This document shows, in pieces, positions 1 through 7,308 of a stretch of DNA of 64,000 bases. A program made the position numbers and the translations under genes. This stretch comes from DASWJZ01 sp963846475. GTDB lineage: Bacteria; Pseudomonadota; Alphaproteobacteria; Rhizobiales; Afifellaceae. Numbering within the stretch: the stretch's first letter is position 1; every line of letters begins with the position of its first letter. The notes below the pieces were generated by a model. That model saw only the letters and a list, made by a program, of their open reading frames with translations. It was not told where the DNA came from and made no database searches. The stretch spans positions 3,472,001 to 3,536,000 of the forward strand of contig CAWJVZ010000004.1 in the NCBI GenBank assembly GCA_963846475.1, read 5' to 3'.

Positions 1-341
1 ATGCACTCGGCATGACGCGCTTCCAGGCGGCGGCGAGAGTCATCATCCCGGGCGCCTTTTCCGGAATAACCGCAGCCTATGTCCTGGGCATGTCGCGCGC
101 CGTCGGGGAAACGATGGTTCTGGCCATCGCCGCGGGACAGAACCCCAACCTCACCGGCGATCCGCGCGAAGGAGCGGCAACGATAACCTCGTACATTGTG
201 CAGATGAGCCTGGGCGACCTGCCGCACGGCTCGCTCGCATATCAGACCATCTTTGCGGCAGGCCTCGCTCTGTTCGTGATTACCCTCGTTTTCAACATTG
301 CCGGCCTGCTGCTGCGACGCCGGTTCCGGGAAGTCTACTGA
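1..341 (+). CDS. pstC: Phosphate ABC transporter permease PstC, C-terminal part
   Basis: The 5' end lies outside the window; about 113 codons are visible in the frame starting at base 3. This is the last part of the inner-membrane permease PstC of the PstSCAB high-affinity phosphate importer. Visible marks are the ALGMTRFQAA segment (the permease EAA loop contacting the ATPase), a MSRAVGETM segment typical of PstC, and a final hydrophobic helix ending in RRRFREVY. The stop codon overlaps the pstA start (TGATG), so the two permeases are translationally coupled. No frame damage is seen. Confidence 0.93.
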   Translation, partial: ALGMTRFQAAARVIIPGAFSGITAAYVLGMSRAVGETMVLAIAAGQNPNLTGDPREGAATITSYIVQMSLGDLPHGSLAYQTIFAAGLALFVITLVFNIAGLLLRRRFREVY

Positions 342-1303
342 TGGCGGCCGTCGGACAGCGTGAAGCAGCCGGTTCGACCGACGTTCGGCTGGACAGCGAC
401 GCGCGGGCACGCCTCGTGGCAGGCGCACGTCGAAAGGATCTGGCGTTTGCAATCAGCGGGCTCGCAGTTCTCTTCGTCTCGATGGGGCTGGTCACGACAC
501 TGCTGCTCGATCTGATCTATGACGGCGTGGGGCGTATCGACTACGAGTTCCTCACCAGCTTCCCGTCGCGGCGGCCGGCCAATGCGGGAATCCTGTCGGC
601 CTGGGTGGGCACGTCTCTCGTCATGATGACGACCGCCGCGCTGGCCATTCCGCTCGGCGTCGCGGCAGGCCTCTACCTGGAGGAATATGCCCCCAAGAAC
701 TGGCTGACCGACGTGATCGAGATCAACGTCAGCAATCTCGCCGGCGTCCCCTCGATCATCTACGGGCTGCTGGCGCTCGGCCTGTTCGTCTACATGCTCG
801 GCTTGGGCCAGACCGTGCTCGTCGCAGGCATGGTCCTTTCGCTGCTCATCCTGCCCGTCATCATCGTCGCTACGCGCGAGGCCATCCGCAGCATTCCTCA
901 GGCGGTCAAGGAAGGCGCCTATGCGACAGGCGCCGACAAATGGCAGACGATGTGGACCTACATCCTGCCGGCCGCACGGCCGGGAATCCTTACCGGCGCA
1001 ATCGTCGGACTGTCGCGCGCCATCGGCGAAACGGCGCCGCTGATCACCATCGGTGCACTGACCTTCATTGCCTTCCTGCCTCCGTCGCCCGTGCAGCCGG
1101 ACTTTCCGTTCGTGAACTTCGACTGGCTGACGGCGCCCTTCACCGTGATGCCGATACAGATGTTCAACTGGATCTCGCGGCCGCAACCCGCATTCCACGT
1201 CAACGCGGCCGCAACCGGCGTCGTGCTGATGATCATGACGCTCGGCATGAACGCGCTCGCAATCTGGATCCGTTTCCGGCTCCGCCGCCGCTTGAAGATC
1301 TGA
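341..1303 (+). CDS. pstA: Phosphate ABC transporter permease PstA
   Basis: Second membrane subunit of the Pst phosphate importer, 320 aa. After a roughly 40-residue hydrophilic N-terminus it has about six hydrophobic segments. The cytoplasmic EAA-type loop (GADKWQTMWTYILPAA, near residues 200-215) should dock onto PstB, and SRAIGETAPL is the conserved PstA segment. The ATG overlaps the pstC stop, and pstB follows after 39 bases. The length is close to that usual for alphaproteobacterial PstA. Regulation is presumably by PhoB at the operon head, outside the window. Confidence 0.95.
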   Translation: MAAVGQREAAGSTDVRLDSDARARLVAGARRKDLAFAISGLAVLFVSMGLVTTLLLDLIYDGVGRIDYEFLTSFPSRRPANAGILSAWVGTSLVMMTTAALAIPLGVAAGLYLEEYAPKNWLTDVIEINVSNLAGVPSIIYGLLALGLFVYMLGLGQTVLVAGMVLSLLILPVIIVATREAIRSIPQAVKEGAYATGADKWQTMWTYILPAARPGILTGAIVGLSRAIGETAPLITIGALTFIAFLPPSPVQPDFPFVNFDWLTAPFTVMPIQMFNWISRPQPAFHVNAAATGVVLMIMTLGMNALAIWIRFRLRRRLKI

Positions 1304-1342
1304 CGAGGCATCCCGCCCCGACGCTTCGAGCCGGAGAATGAC

Positions 1343-2218
1343 ATGTCCGAGACACTAGTTAGAGCCGCAGAAAGATATGTCCCGCGCGATGAGGAGGCTC
1401 CCGTCGCCACGACGGATGAGGCTTCGGTCGGCGAAATCCATAGGGCCCAGGTCAAGGATCCCGTGCGTGCAGATGTGCGCGCCCTGTCCTTCTGGTACAG
1501 GGACTTCCGCGCCTTGAACGCCATCAATCTGCCGATCGCGGAGAGAAGGGTGACGGCTCTCATCGGGGCGTCAGGCTGCGGCAAGAGCACGCTGCTTCGC
1601 TGTTTCAACAGGATGCATGATCTTTATCCGGGAAATACATACCAGGGCGAGATCGTCCTGCTCCCCGAGGGAGAGAACATCGTCGGCCCGCAGGCGGATC
1701 CGATCCTCGTTCGGCTGCGGATCGGGATGGTGTTCCAGAAGCCCAATCCGTTCCCCAAGTCGATTTTCGAGAACGTCGCGGCGGGCCTTCGCGTACGGGG
1801 CATAAGGAAGCGGTCGGTTCTGGAAGGCCGCGTCGAGGAAGCGCTCCGCCAGGCCGCGCTCTGGGACGAAGTCAAGGACCGTCTGGACGCTTCCGCCTAC
1901 GAACTGTCCGGCGGCCAACAGCAGCGGCTCTGCATCGCGCGCACCCTGGCTCCCGAGCCGGAGCTCATCCTCCTCGACGAACCGACATCGGCGCTCGACC
2001 CGATCGCGACCGCTCGCATCGAGGAGCTCATCGATGAGCTCCGGCAGCGCTACACCATCGTTATCGTCACTCACTCGATGCAGCAGGCGGCACGCATCTC
2101 CAACTACTGTGCGTTCATGCATCTCGGCGAACTCGCCGAATTCGATGAGACCAGCCGCATCTTCACCAACCCGCGCGAGAAGCGGACGCACGATTACATC
2201 ACCGGCCGCTTCGGCTGA
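1343..2218 (+). CDS. pstB: Phosphate ABC transporter ATPase PstB
   Basis: Cytoplasmic ATPase of the Pst importer, 291 aa. It has Walker A GASGCGKST near residue 75, a Q-loop in MVFQKPNPFP (the PstB-specific form), the signature LSGGQQQR near 188, Walker B LILLDEP with the following TSALDP, and the H-loop in VTHSM. The roughly 40-residue hydrophilic N-terminal extension before the ABC core is longer than in the E. coli protein. A GGAGA ribosome site precedes the ATG. It lies between pstA and phoU with short gaps, as in a single pst-pho transcript. Confidence 0.96.
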   Translation: MSETLVRAAERYVPRDEEAPVATTDEASVGEIHRAQVKDPVRADVRALSFWYRDFRALNAINLPIAERRVTALIGASGCGKSTLLRCFNRMHDLYPGNTYQGEIVLLPEGENIVGPQADPILVRLRIGMVFQKPNPFPKSIFENVAAGLRVRGIRKRSVLEGRVEEALRQAALWDEVKDRLDASAYELSGGQQQRLCIARTLAPEPELILLDEPTSALDPIATARIEELIDELRQRYTIVIVTHSMQQAARISNYCAFMHLGELAEFDETSRIFTNPREKRTHDYITGRFG

Positions 2219-2228
2219 GGGACCAGCC

Positions 2229-2921
2229 ATGACCCAGCACATCGTGAAATCCTTCGACGAGGAGCTGAAGGACCTCGCCCGCTCGATCGCCGAGATGGGC
2301 GGCCATGCCGAGCAGCTCGTCGAGCGCTCCATCGCCGCGCTGCTCGGCGCCGATGCCGACCTCGCCCGCGCGGTGATCGCCGCCGACAAGAAGGTCGACG
2401 AGCTGCACCGGCGCATCGAGGAACACGCCATCCTGGTCATCGCCCGCCGCCAGCCGATGGCGCAGGATCTGCGCGAGACGATCGCCGCCATCCGCATCTC
2501 CAGCGACCTGGAGCGCATCGCCGACCTCGGCAAGAACATCGCCCGCCGCACCCTGGCCATCCACAACGAGACCTTTTCGCAAAAAGTGCGGATCGGCGTC
2601 GAGCATCTGGCGCAGCTCGGCCTCGGCCAGGTCAAGAAGGTGCTCGACGCCTATGCGACGCGCGACCTCGTCAAGACGCAGGAGGTCTGCGCCAAGGACG
2701 ACGAGATCGACGCCGTCTACAATTCGCTGTTCCGCCAGCTGCTGACCTACATGATGGAGGATCCGCGCAACATCACGATGTGCACGCATCTCCTGTTCTG
2801 CGCCAAGAACATCGAGCGGATCGGCGACCACGCCACCAATATCGCCGAGACGGTCCACTACGTGATCACCGGCCAGCAATGGGGCGAGCCGCGGCAGAGC
2901 AGCACGCGGGTGGAAGCCTAG
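2229..2921 (+). CDS. phoU: Phosphate signalling protein PhoU
   Basis: 230-aa cytoplasmic PhoU, which links the Pst transporter to the PhoR kinase and damps the Pho response under phosphate sufficiency. Two tandem PhoU three-helix repeats are visible, each with its acidic metal-binding helix (ISSDLERIADLGKNIARR and CAKNIERIGDHATNIAE). The ATG at 2229 follows GAGGGA 10 bases after the pstB stop. The same frame is open further upstream, but that part lies inside pstB and carries no PhoU similarity. Confidence 0.96.
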   Translation: MTQHIVKSFDEELKDLARSIAEMGGHAEQLVERSIAALLGADADLARAVIAADKKVDELHRRIEEHAILVIARRQPMAQDLRETIAAIRISSDLERIADLGKNIARRTLAIHNETFSQKVRIGVEHLAQLGLGQVKKVLDAYATRDLVKTQEVCAKDDEIDAVYNSLFRQLLTYMMEDPRNITMCTHLLFCAKNIERIGDHATNIAETVHYVITGQQWGEPRQSSTRVEA

Positions 2922-2941
2922 GTGGGGAGGGCAGGGGGATC

Positions 2942-3643
2942 GTGGCAAAACCGCTCATCCTGATCGTGGAAGACGAGGAGCCGCTGTCGCTGCTCCTTCG
3001 CTACAATTTCGAGGCGGAGGGCTACGAGGTCGAATCCGCCGCCCGCGGCGATGAGGCCGACCTCCGCCTCCGCGAGCGCGTCCCGGACCTGCTGGTGCTC
3101 GACTGGATGCTGCCCGGCCTTTCCGGCATCGAGCTCTGCCGGCGCCTGAGGGCGCGCGCGGCGACGGCGCAGCTGCCGGTGCTGATGCTCACCGCCCGCG
3201 GCGAGGAGGACGAGCGCATCCGCGGGCTGGCGACCGGCGCCGACGATTATGTCGTGAAGCCGTTCTCGGTGCCGGAGCTGATGGCGCGGGTGAAGGCGCT
3301 GCTGCGGCGCGCCCGGCCGGAGGCCATTTCGCCGGTCTTGAAAGCGGGCGACCTGGAGCTCGACCGGGAAAATTTCCGGGTGCGCCGGGCGGGGCGCGAG
3401 GTGCATCTCGGCCCGACCGAGTTCCGCCTCCTGGAATTTCTGATGAAGAGCCCCGGCCGCGTCTTCACCCGCGAGCAGCTTCTGGACGGCGTGTGGGGGC
3501 GCGACGTCTATGTCGACGAGCGCACCGTCGACGTCCACATCGGCCGGCTGCGCCGCGCCGTGAACCGCGGCCGCGGCCGCGACCCGATCCGCACCGTCCG
3601 CGGCGCCGGCTATTCCTTCGACGAGCAGTTCGAGCGGGCGTAG
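2942..3643 (+). CDS. phoB: Phosphate regulon response regulator PhoB
   Basis: 233-aa OmpR-family response regulator. The receiver domain has the acidic pair E10-D11, phospho-acceptor D54 (LVLDWMLPG), the T in MLTA and K106. The C-terminal winged helix covers about residues 130-230, with the PTEFRLLEFL and RTVDVHIGRLRR elements typical of PhoB. I chose the GTG at 2942 because it follows a purine-rich AGGGCAGGGGG site and gives the standard N-terminus AKPLILIVEDE. It is the last gene of the pst-phoU-phoB block; its kinase PhoR is not in the window. The coding end is 10 bases from the convergent oxygenase gene. Confidence 0.95.
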   Translation: MAKPLILIVEDEEPLSLLLRYNFEAEGYEVESAARGDEADLRLRERVPDLLVLDWMLPGLSGIELCRRLRARAATAQLPVLMLTARGEEDERIRGLATGADDYVVKPFSVPELMARVKALLRRARPEAISPVLKAGDLELDRENFRVRRAGREVHLGPTEFRLLEFLMKSPGRVFTREQLLDGVWGRDVYVDERTVDVHIGRLRRAVNRGRGRDPIRTVRGAGYSFDEQFERA

Positions 3644-3653
3644 AGCCCCTCCC

Positions 3654-4403
3654 TCACTTCGCGTCGTGGAAGATGATGCCGAGCGTGTGGCGGCGGCCGG
3701 AGCGGATGCGGCTGACGCCGTGGCGGAGATTGACCCGGTAGGCGCCCCGGCTCCCCTGCACCGGCCGATGATGCACCGCGAAGGCCACCGCGTCGCCCCG
3801 GCGGAGCGGCACCACCTCCGGCCGCGACTGCATGCGCGGCCGCTGCTCCGTCAGCACGAACTCGCCGCCGGAAAAGTCGCAGCCGGGCTCCGATAGGAGG
3901 ATCGCCACCTGCAGCGGGAAGGCGAGTTCGCCGTAAAGGTCCTGGTGCAGGCAATTGTAGTCGCCCGCCTCGTAGCGGAGCAGCAGCGGCGTCGGGCGCG
4001 TCTGCCCGGCCGCATGGCAGAGTCCTAGGAAATCGGCATGTTCTTGCGGATAGCGCATGTCGATCCGCAACAGCTCGTTCCAGCGGTTGGCGACCGGCGC
4101 CAGGCGCGGGTACAGCGCCGTGCGCAAGCCTTCGACCAGCTGCGGCAGCGGATAGGCGAAATATTTGTATTCGCCGCTGCCGAAACCGTGGCGGGCCATG
4201 ACCACCCGGCTGCGGAAGGCCTGGTCGTCCGGATAAAGCGACGCGATTCCCCGGCACTCCTCCGGCGTCAGCAGGTCTTGCAGCACCGCCGAGCCCTGCG
4301 CATCCAGCTCGCCGCCGATGCGGGTCCAGTCGAGCGCCTGCACGCGCTCGGCTGGAGAGCCGGCCTCTCCTGTAGCGACTGCGCTCTTGGCGTGGACGTT
4401 CAT
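3654..4403 (-). CDS. 2OG-Fe(II) oxygenase coupled to ada
   Basis: 249-aa iron/2-oxoglutarate dioxygenase. The double-stranded beta-helix iron ligands are visible as H153-x-D155 (CLHQDL) and H228 (NLRHGVSR), with an arginine a few residues later (R237/R238) in the usual 2-oxoglutarate-binding position. From memory it matches the family annotated as an oxygenase acting on damaged DNA (Oxygenase-NA, PF09859), distinct from classical AlkB. The start ATG overlaps the ada stop (ATGA), so the two are made together. An oxidative repair role beside Ada is inference from this context; the substrate is not shown by the sequence. Confidence 0.85.
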   Translation of the reverse strand: MNVHAKSAVATGEAGSPAERVQALDWTRIGGELDAQGSAVLQDLLTPEECRGIASLYPDDQAFRSRVVMARHGFGSGEYKYFAYPLPQLVEGLRTALYPRLAPVANRWNELLRIDMRYPQEHADFLGLCHAAGQTRPTPLLLRYEAGDYNCLHQDLYGELAFPLQVAILLSEPGCDFSGGEFVLTEQRPRMQSRPEVVPLRRGDAVAFAVHHRPVQGSRGAYRVNLRHGVSRIRSGRRHTLGIIFHDAK

Positions 4404-5476
4404 GCCGCTCGCTCCCGTGCCAGCAGCGCGCGCTTGCGCTCGACGCCCCAGCGGTAGCCCGAAAGCCCGCCGTCCGTCCGTACCACGCGGTGACACGGGA
4501 TTGCGACGGCCAACGCATTCGCCGCGCAGGCCTGCGCCACCGCCCGCACCGATTTCGGCGCGCCGATCCGCCCGGCGATCTCGCTGTAGGTCGCCGTCGA
4601 GCCCGCCGGAATCTCCTGCAAGGCACGCCAGACGCGCTGCTGGAAGGCCGTGCCGCGGACGTCGAGCGGCAAATCGAGCCCGAGCGCCGGCGCCTCGACG
4701 AAGCCGACCACCCTCGCCACCCATTCCTCGAATTCCCGGTCGCCGCCGATCAGCCGTGCCCGCGGAAAGCCTTCCTGCAGATTGCGCGCCAGCGCATCGG
4801 GATCGTCGCCGATCAGGATGGCGCAAATGCCGCGCACGCTCCGTGCGACCAGGATGGAGCCGAGCGAGCACTCGCCGATCGCGAAGCGGATTTCCTGGTT
4901 CGCCCCGCCGGAACGATAGTCGCGCGGCTTCATGCCGAGCACCTGGTCGGAGGTCGCATAGAAGCGGCCGTTGGAATTGAACCCGGCGCCGTAGATCGCC
5001 TGGGTGACGCTGCCGCTCGTCCGCAGCTGGTCGCGCACGCGCCGGGCCCGGTGCGCGGCCGCGTAGGCCTTGGGCGTCACGCCGGTGACCGCCCTAAAAA
5101 CGCGGTGGAAATGATGGGGGCTGAGGCCGGCCTGCCGCGCCAGCGCGTCGAGGCCCGGCATTTCGTCGGCCGTCTCGATCAGCCGGCAGATTTCCGCGAT
5201 TTTTGCCGCCTGCTCCTCGGCCGGCGATTGCCGGTCCGGCCGGCAGCGCCTGCAGGCCCGGAAGCCGGCCCTCTCGGCCTCCGCGCAGCTCTGGTGGAAG
5301 CGCACGTTCTCCGGCCGCGCCTGCCGGGCCGGGCATGACGGGCGGCAATAGATTCCCGTCGTCGCGACGGAATAGACGAAGCTGCCGTCGGCCGAGCGGT
5401 CGCGCGCCACGACATTGGCCCAGCGCGGATCCTCCGCGGCCGTCCACGCGGAACGTTCTCTTTGAAGCGCGTTCAT
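4400..5476 (-). CDS. ada: Bifunctional DNA repair methyltransferase / regulator Ada
   Basis: 358-aa Ada protein. The N-terminal zinc/methyl-acceptor domain has four cysteines C44, C48, C75 and C78 (YCRPSC ... CRRC), C44 being the expected phosphotriester acceptor. An AraC-type helix-turn-helix follows (about residues 100-190, LARQAGLSPHHFHRVF). The C-terminal O6-methylguanine methyltransferase carries PCHR with C328 as acceptor. All key residues are present. I start at MNALQRER (5476); a longer in-frame start exists, but its extra 33 residues have no Ada similarity. It is the first gene of a two-gene alkylation-repair operon and probably regulates itself, as in E. coli. Confidence 0.95.
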   Translation of the reverse strand: MNALQRERSAWTAAEDPRWANVVARDRSADGSFVYSVATTGIYCRPSCPARQARPENVRFHQSCAEAERAGFRACRRCRPDRQSPAEEQAAKIAEICRLIETADEMPGLDALARQAGLSPHHFHRVFRAVTGVTPKAYAAAHRARRVRDQLRTSGSVTQAIYGAGFNSNGRFYATSDQVLGMKPRDYRSGGANQEIRFAIGECSLGSILVARSVRGICAILIGDDPDALARNLQEGFPRARLIGGDREFEEWVARVVGFVEAPALGLDLPLDVRGTAFQQRVWRALQEIPAGSTATYSEIAGRIGAPKSVRAVAQACAANALAVAIPCHRVVRTDGGLSGYRWGVERKRALLARERAA

Positions 5477-5689
5477 GTCCCTGTCCTTATAGCTCGTATC
5501 GTGAGCGGGATTTAAGCGACGCGCCGCTCCGCCGCACTCCGGCTCTTGCTGCCGAATTCGAAAGATGTGGGCCACCCGAAAACCGCGCAGGCGCGACGAG
5601 CGCGTCCGCCGCAGAAGCGACGCAACAAAACGGCTCCCGCTTTGTTAATCAACGCCGGCAGAGCCGGCAGACCGAACAAGGAGGCAATC

Positions 5690-6382
5690 ATGGCCGAAAG
5701 CAGAAGTAGCGGCGCGACCTCCGGCAAAGGCCGGCGCCGCGACGAGAGCGGCGCCTACGGCCGGGGAGAAGACCCGCAGGGCCGCCACGTGGGCGATCGC
5801 AGCGAAAAGCGCCGGCGTAAGGATCAGAGCCGCTCCGTGTCGGCCTACGATTACGACATCGGCAAGGTCCTGGACGACGTCCGGCCGCAGGCCGTGCCGG
5901 CCATCGTAGGCGCCAGCGCCGGCTTGCTGCTGGGTCTCTTCCTGGGCGGGCGGCAGCTTTGGATGCGCTCCGGGACGGAGACCGGATGGCCGCGCCGTCG
6001 CCGCGAGGGCGGCGCTGAGCGTTCGCCCGAGCTCGAAACGGACGAGACCACCGAGCTGATCGCGTCGAGCAAGGTGGAAGGGACGGCGGTCTACGGCCGC
6101 GACGGCGAGAAGCTCGGGCACATCCACAATTTCATGGTGGGGAAACGGTCGGGCCGGGTCGCCTATGCCGTGTTGAATTTCGGCGGGATTCTCGGGGTCG
6201 GCGGCAGCTTCTATCCGCTGCCCTGGAACCAGCTCGACTACGACACCGAGCGGGGCGGCTATGTGGTCGACCTCGACAAGGACCGGATCAACGAGGCCCC
6301 AAGCTTCCGCGCGTCCGAGGAGCCTTTCTCCGATCCTTCCTTCGGCGTCCGGGTGAGCGACTACTGGGCACAGGCCAGCTAG
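5690..6382 (+). CDS. PRC-barrel domain protein with single membrane helix
   Basis: 230 aa. The first 60 residues are charged and Gly/Arg/Ser-rich (probably disordered). One hydrophobic helix follows at about 85-105 (AIVGASAGLLLGLFLGG), and a PRC-barrel domain covers about 140-215 (KVEGTAVYGRDGEKLG ... YPLPWNQLDYD). The ATG at 5690 has a near-perfect AAGGAGG site six bases upstream. PRC-barrel proteins of this type are common in Hyphomicrobiales as small membrane or stress-associated proteins; the actual role is unknown. It stands alone, with no operon partner. Confidence 0.8.
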   Translation: MAESRSSGATSGKGRRRDESGAYGRGEDPQGRHVGDRSEKRRRKDQSRSVSAYDYDIGKVLDDVRPQAVPAIVGASAGLLLGLFLGGRQLWMRSGTETGWPRRRREGGAERSPELETDETTELIASSKVEGTAVYGRDGEKLGHIHNFMVGKRSGRVAYAVLNFGGILGVGGSFYPLPWNQLDYDTERGGYVVDLDKDRINEAPSFRASEEPFSDPSFGVRVSDYWAQAS

Positions 6383-6440
6383 GTCAGCGGACCGCGCCGG
6401 GCGATCCGCGCCGGCCAGGGCGGTGTTTTATCCAACCGAA

Positions 6441-6462
6441 CCGCGGCGGGCTCCCGCCGCGG
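6441..6462. repeat. Perfect 10-bp inverted repeat (GC-rich hairpin)
   Basis: CCGCGGCGGG and its exact reverse complement are separated by two bases, between the PRC-barrel gene and hicA. It would form a strong stem in RNA from either strand, but no run of T follows it on the plus strand, so it is at best an atypical terminator for the PRC-barrel gene. Confidence 0.5.
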
Positions 6463-6677
6463 CTCGGCCCCGCGATCCGTGCGCGTAAACGCTCAAGCAG
6501 GCGCGAGGCGGTCTGGGTCGACGACCTGCCCGAAGCGGCCACAGCCCCATGGGTAGGGCGCTCGGGGCGAACCCATTGCGCCGTTGTCCCCCCTGGATTA
6601 CCTTTTGCCACTGAATATCAGTTGCCAACCGGGAACGCCTCGCGGGAGGGGCGTATTGGCTCGGCGAAAAGAAGCAG

Positions 6678-6932
6678 ATGGCCCAGCTCGAAAAGCTAGC
6701 CACGGGCTTCCTGCGCTGCTCGGGCACGTTCGCTTGGCGGGACTTCGTTCGCATGTTGAACGGCCTGGGCTATCGGCAGATCAAGAAAGGAAAGACGAGC
6801 GGCTCCCGGCGAAAATTCCATAATCCGACCACCGGCCGGTTTATTTGGGCTGATGAGCCCCACAATGGAATAATGGGCCCCGCGATGGTAGCGCGGCTGC
6901 GGAAGGACCTTCAGGAGAGAGGAGAAATATGA
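6678..6932 (+). CDS. hicA: HicA-type toxin (mRNA interferase)
   Basis: 84-aa protein of the HicA family, small RNA-cleaving toxins with a double-stranded-RNA-binding-like fold. The central KTSGSRRKFHNP stretch and the following DEPHNG.M.PAMV block correspond to the HicA subfamily that reads SGSR in place of the GSH motif of E. coli HicA. It overlaps the next gene by ATGA (6929-6932), the usual toxin-first hicAB order. G+C looks lower than in the neighbours, consistent with acquisition. Whether the toxin is active cannot be told from the sequence. Confidence 0.82.
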   Translation: MAQLEKLATGFLRCSGTFAWRDFVRMLNGLGYRQIKKGKTSGSRRKFHNPTTGRFIWADEPHNGIMGPAMVARLRKDLQERGEI

Positions 6933-7297
6933 GCGTGCTGAAATACAAGGACTACCAGGGACTGGTCACATTTGAAGATGACCACTTGGTGGTCTCCATT
7001 CTGCACATTGACGATATGATCAGCACGACTTTCACGGACGCGAAAGAAGCGCCCGACGTGTTCCGGGAGCTGGTGGACGACTACATCGAGACGTGCGCGT
7101 CTCTCGGCAGAGAGCCGGACAAATCGTTCAAAGGGTCTTTCAACGTTCGTGTATCGCCGGAACTGCACCGGAGAGCGGCGATGACGGCTGCTGAGGAGGG
7201 AAAAAGCCTGAATAGCTGGACGGCCCAGGCTATGGAGGATCGGCTGGGGCGCGTAGAGGAGCGACTGCGCCCGACGAGACAGCGCGCCTCTAAGTGA
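6929..7297 (+). CDS. hicB: HicB-type antitoxin
   Basis: 122-aa antitoxin partner of HicA. Residues 1-60 form a partial RNase-H-like HicB fold that binds toxin (YQGLVTFEDDHLVVSILHI ... VFRELVDDYIETC). Residues 65-110 are a ribbon-helix-helix DNA-binding part (FNVRVSPELHRRAAMTAAEE). It should neutralise HicA and repress the operon. It is translationally coupled to hicA and ends 11 bases before the convergent glcB gene. Confidence 0.88.
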   Translation: MSVLKYKDYQGLVTFEDDHLVVSILHIDDMISTTFTDAKEAPDVFRELVDDYIETCASLGREPDKSFKGSFNVRVSPELHRRAAMTAAEEGKSLNSWTAQAMEDRLGRVEERLRPTRQRASK

Positions 7298-7308
7298 AGC
7301 GAGCGGCC

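Noticed and set aside
2034..2228. Longer start for phoU inside pstB
   Set aside because: The upstream part of the frame translates pstB out of frame and has no PhoU similarity; ATG 2229 has a proper ribosome site.
5477..5575. 33-residue N-terminal extension of Ada
   Set aside because: No similarity to Ada N-termini; MNALQ at 5476 gives the expected length.
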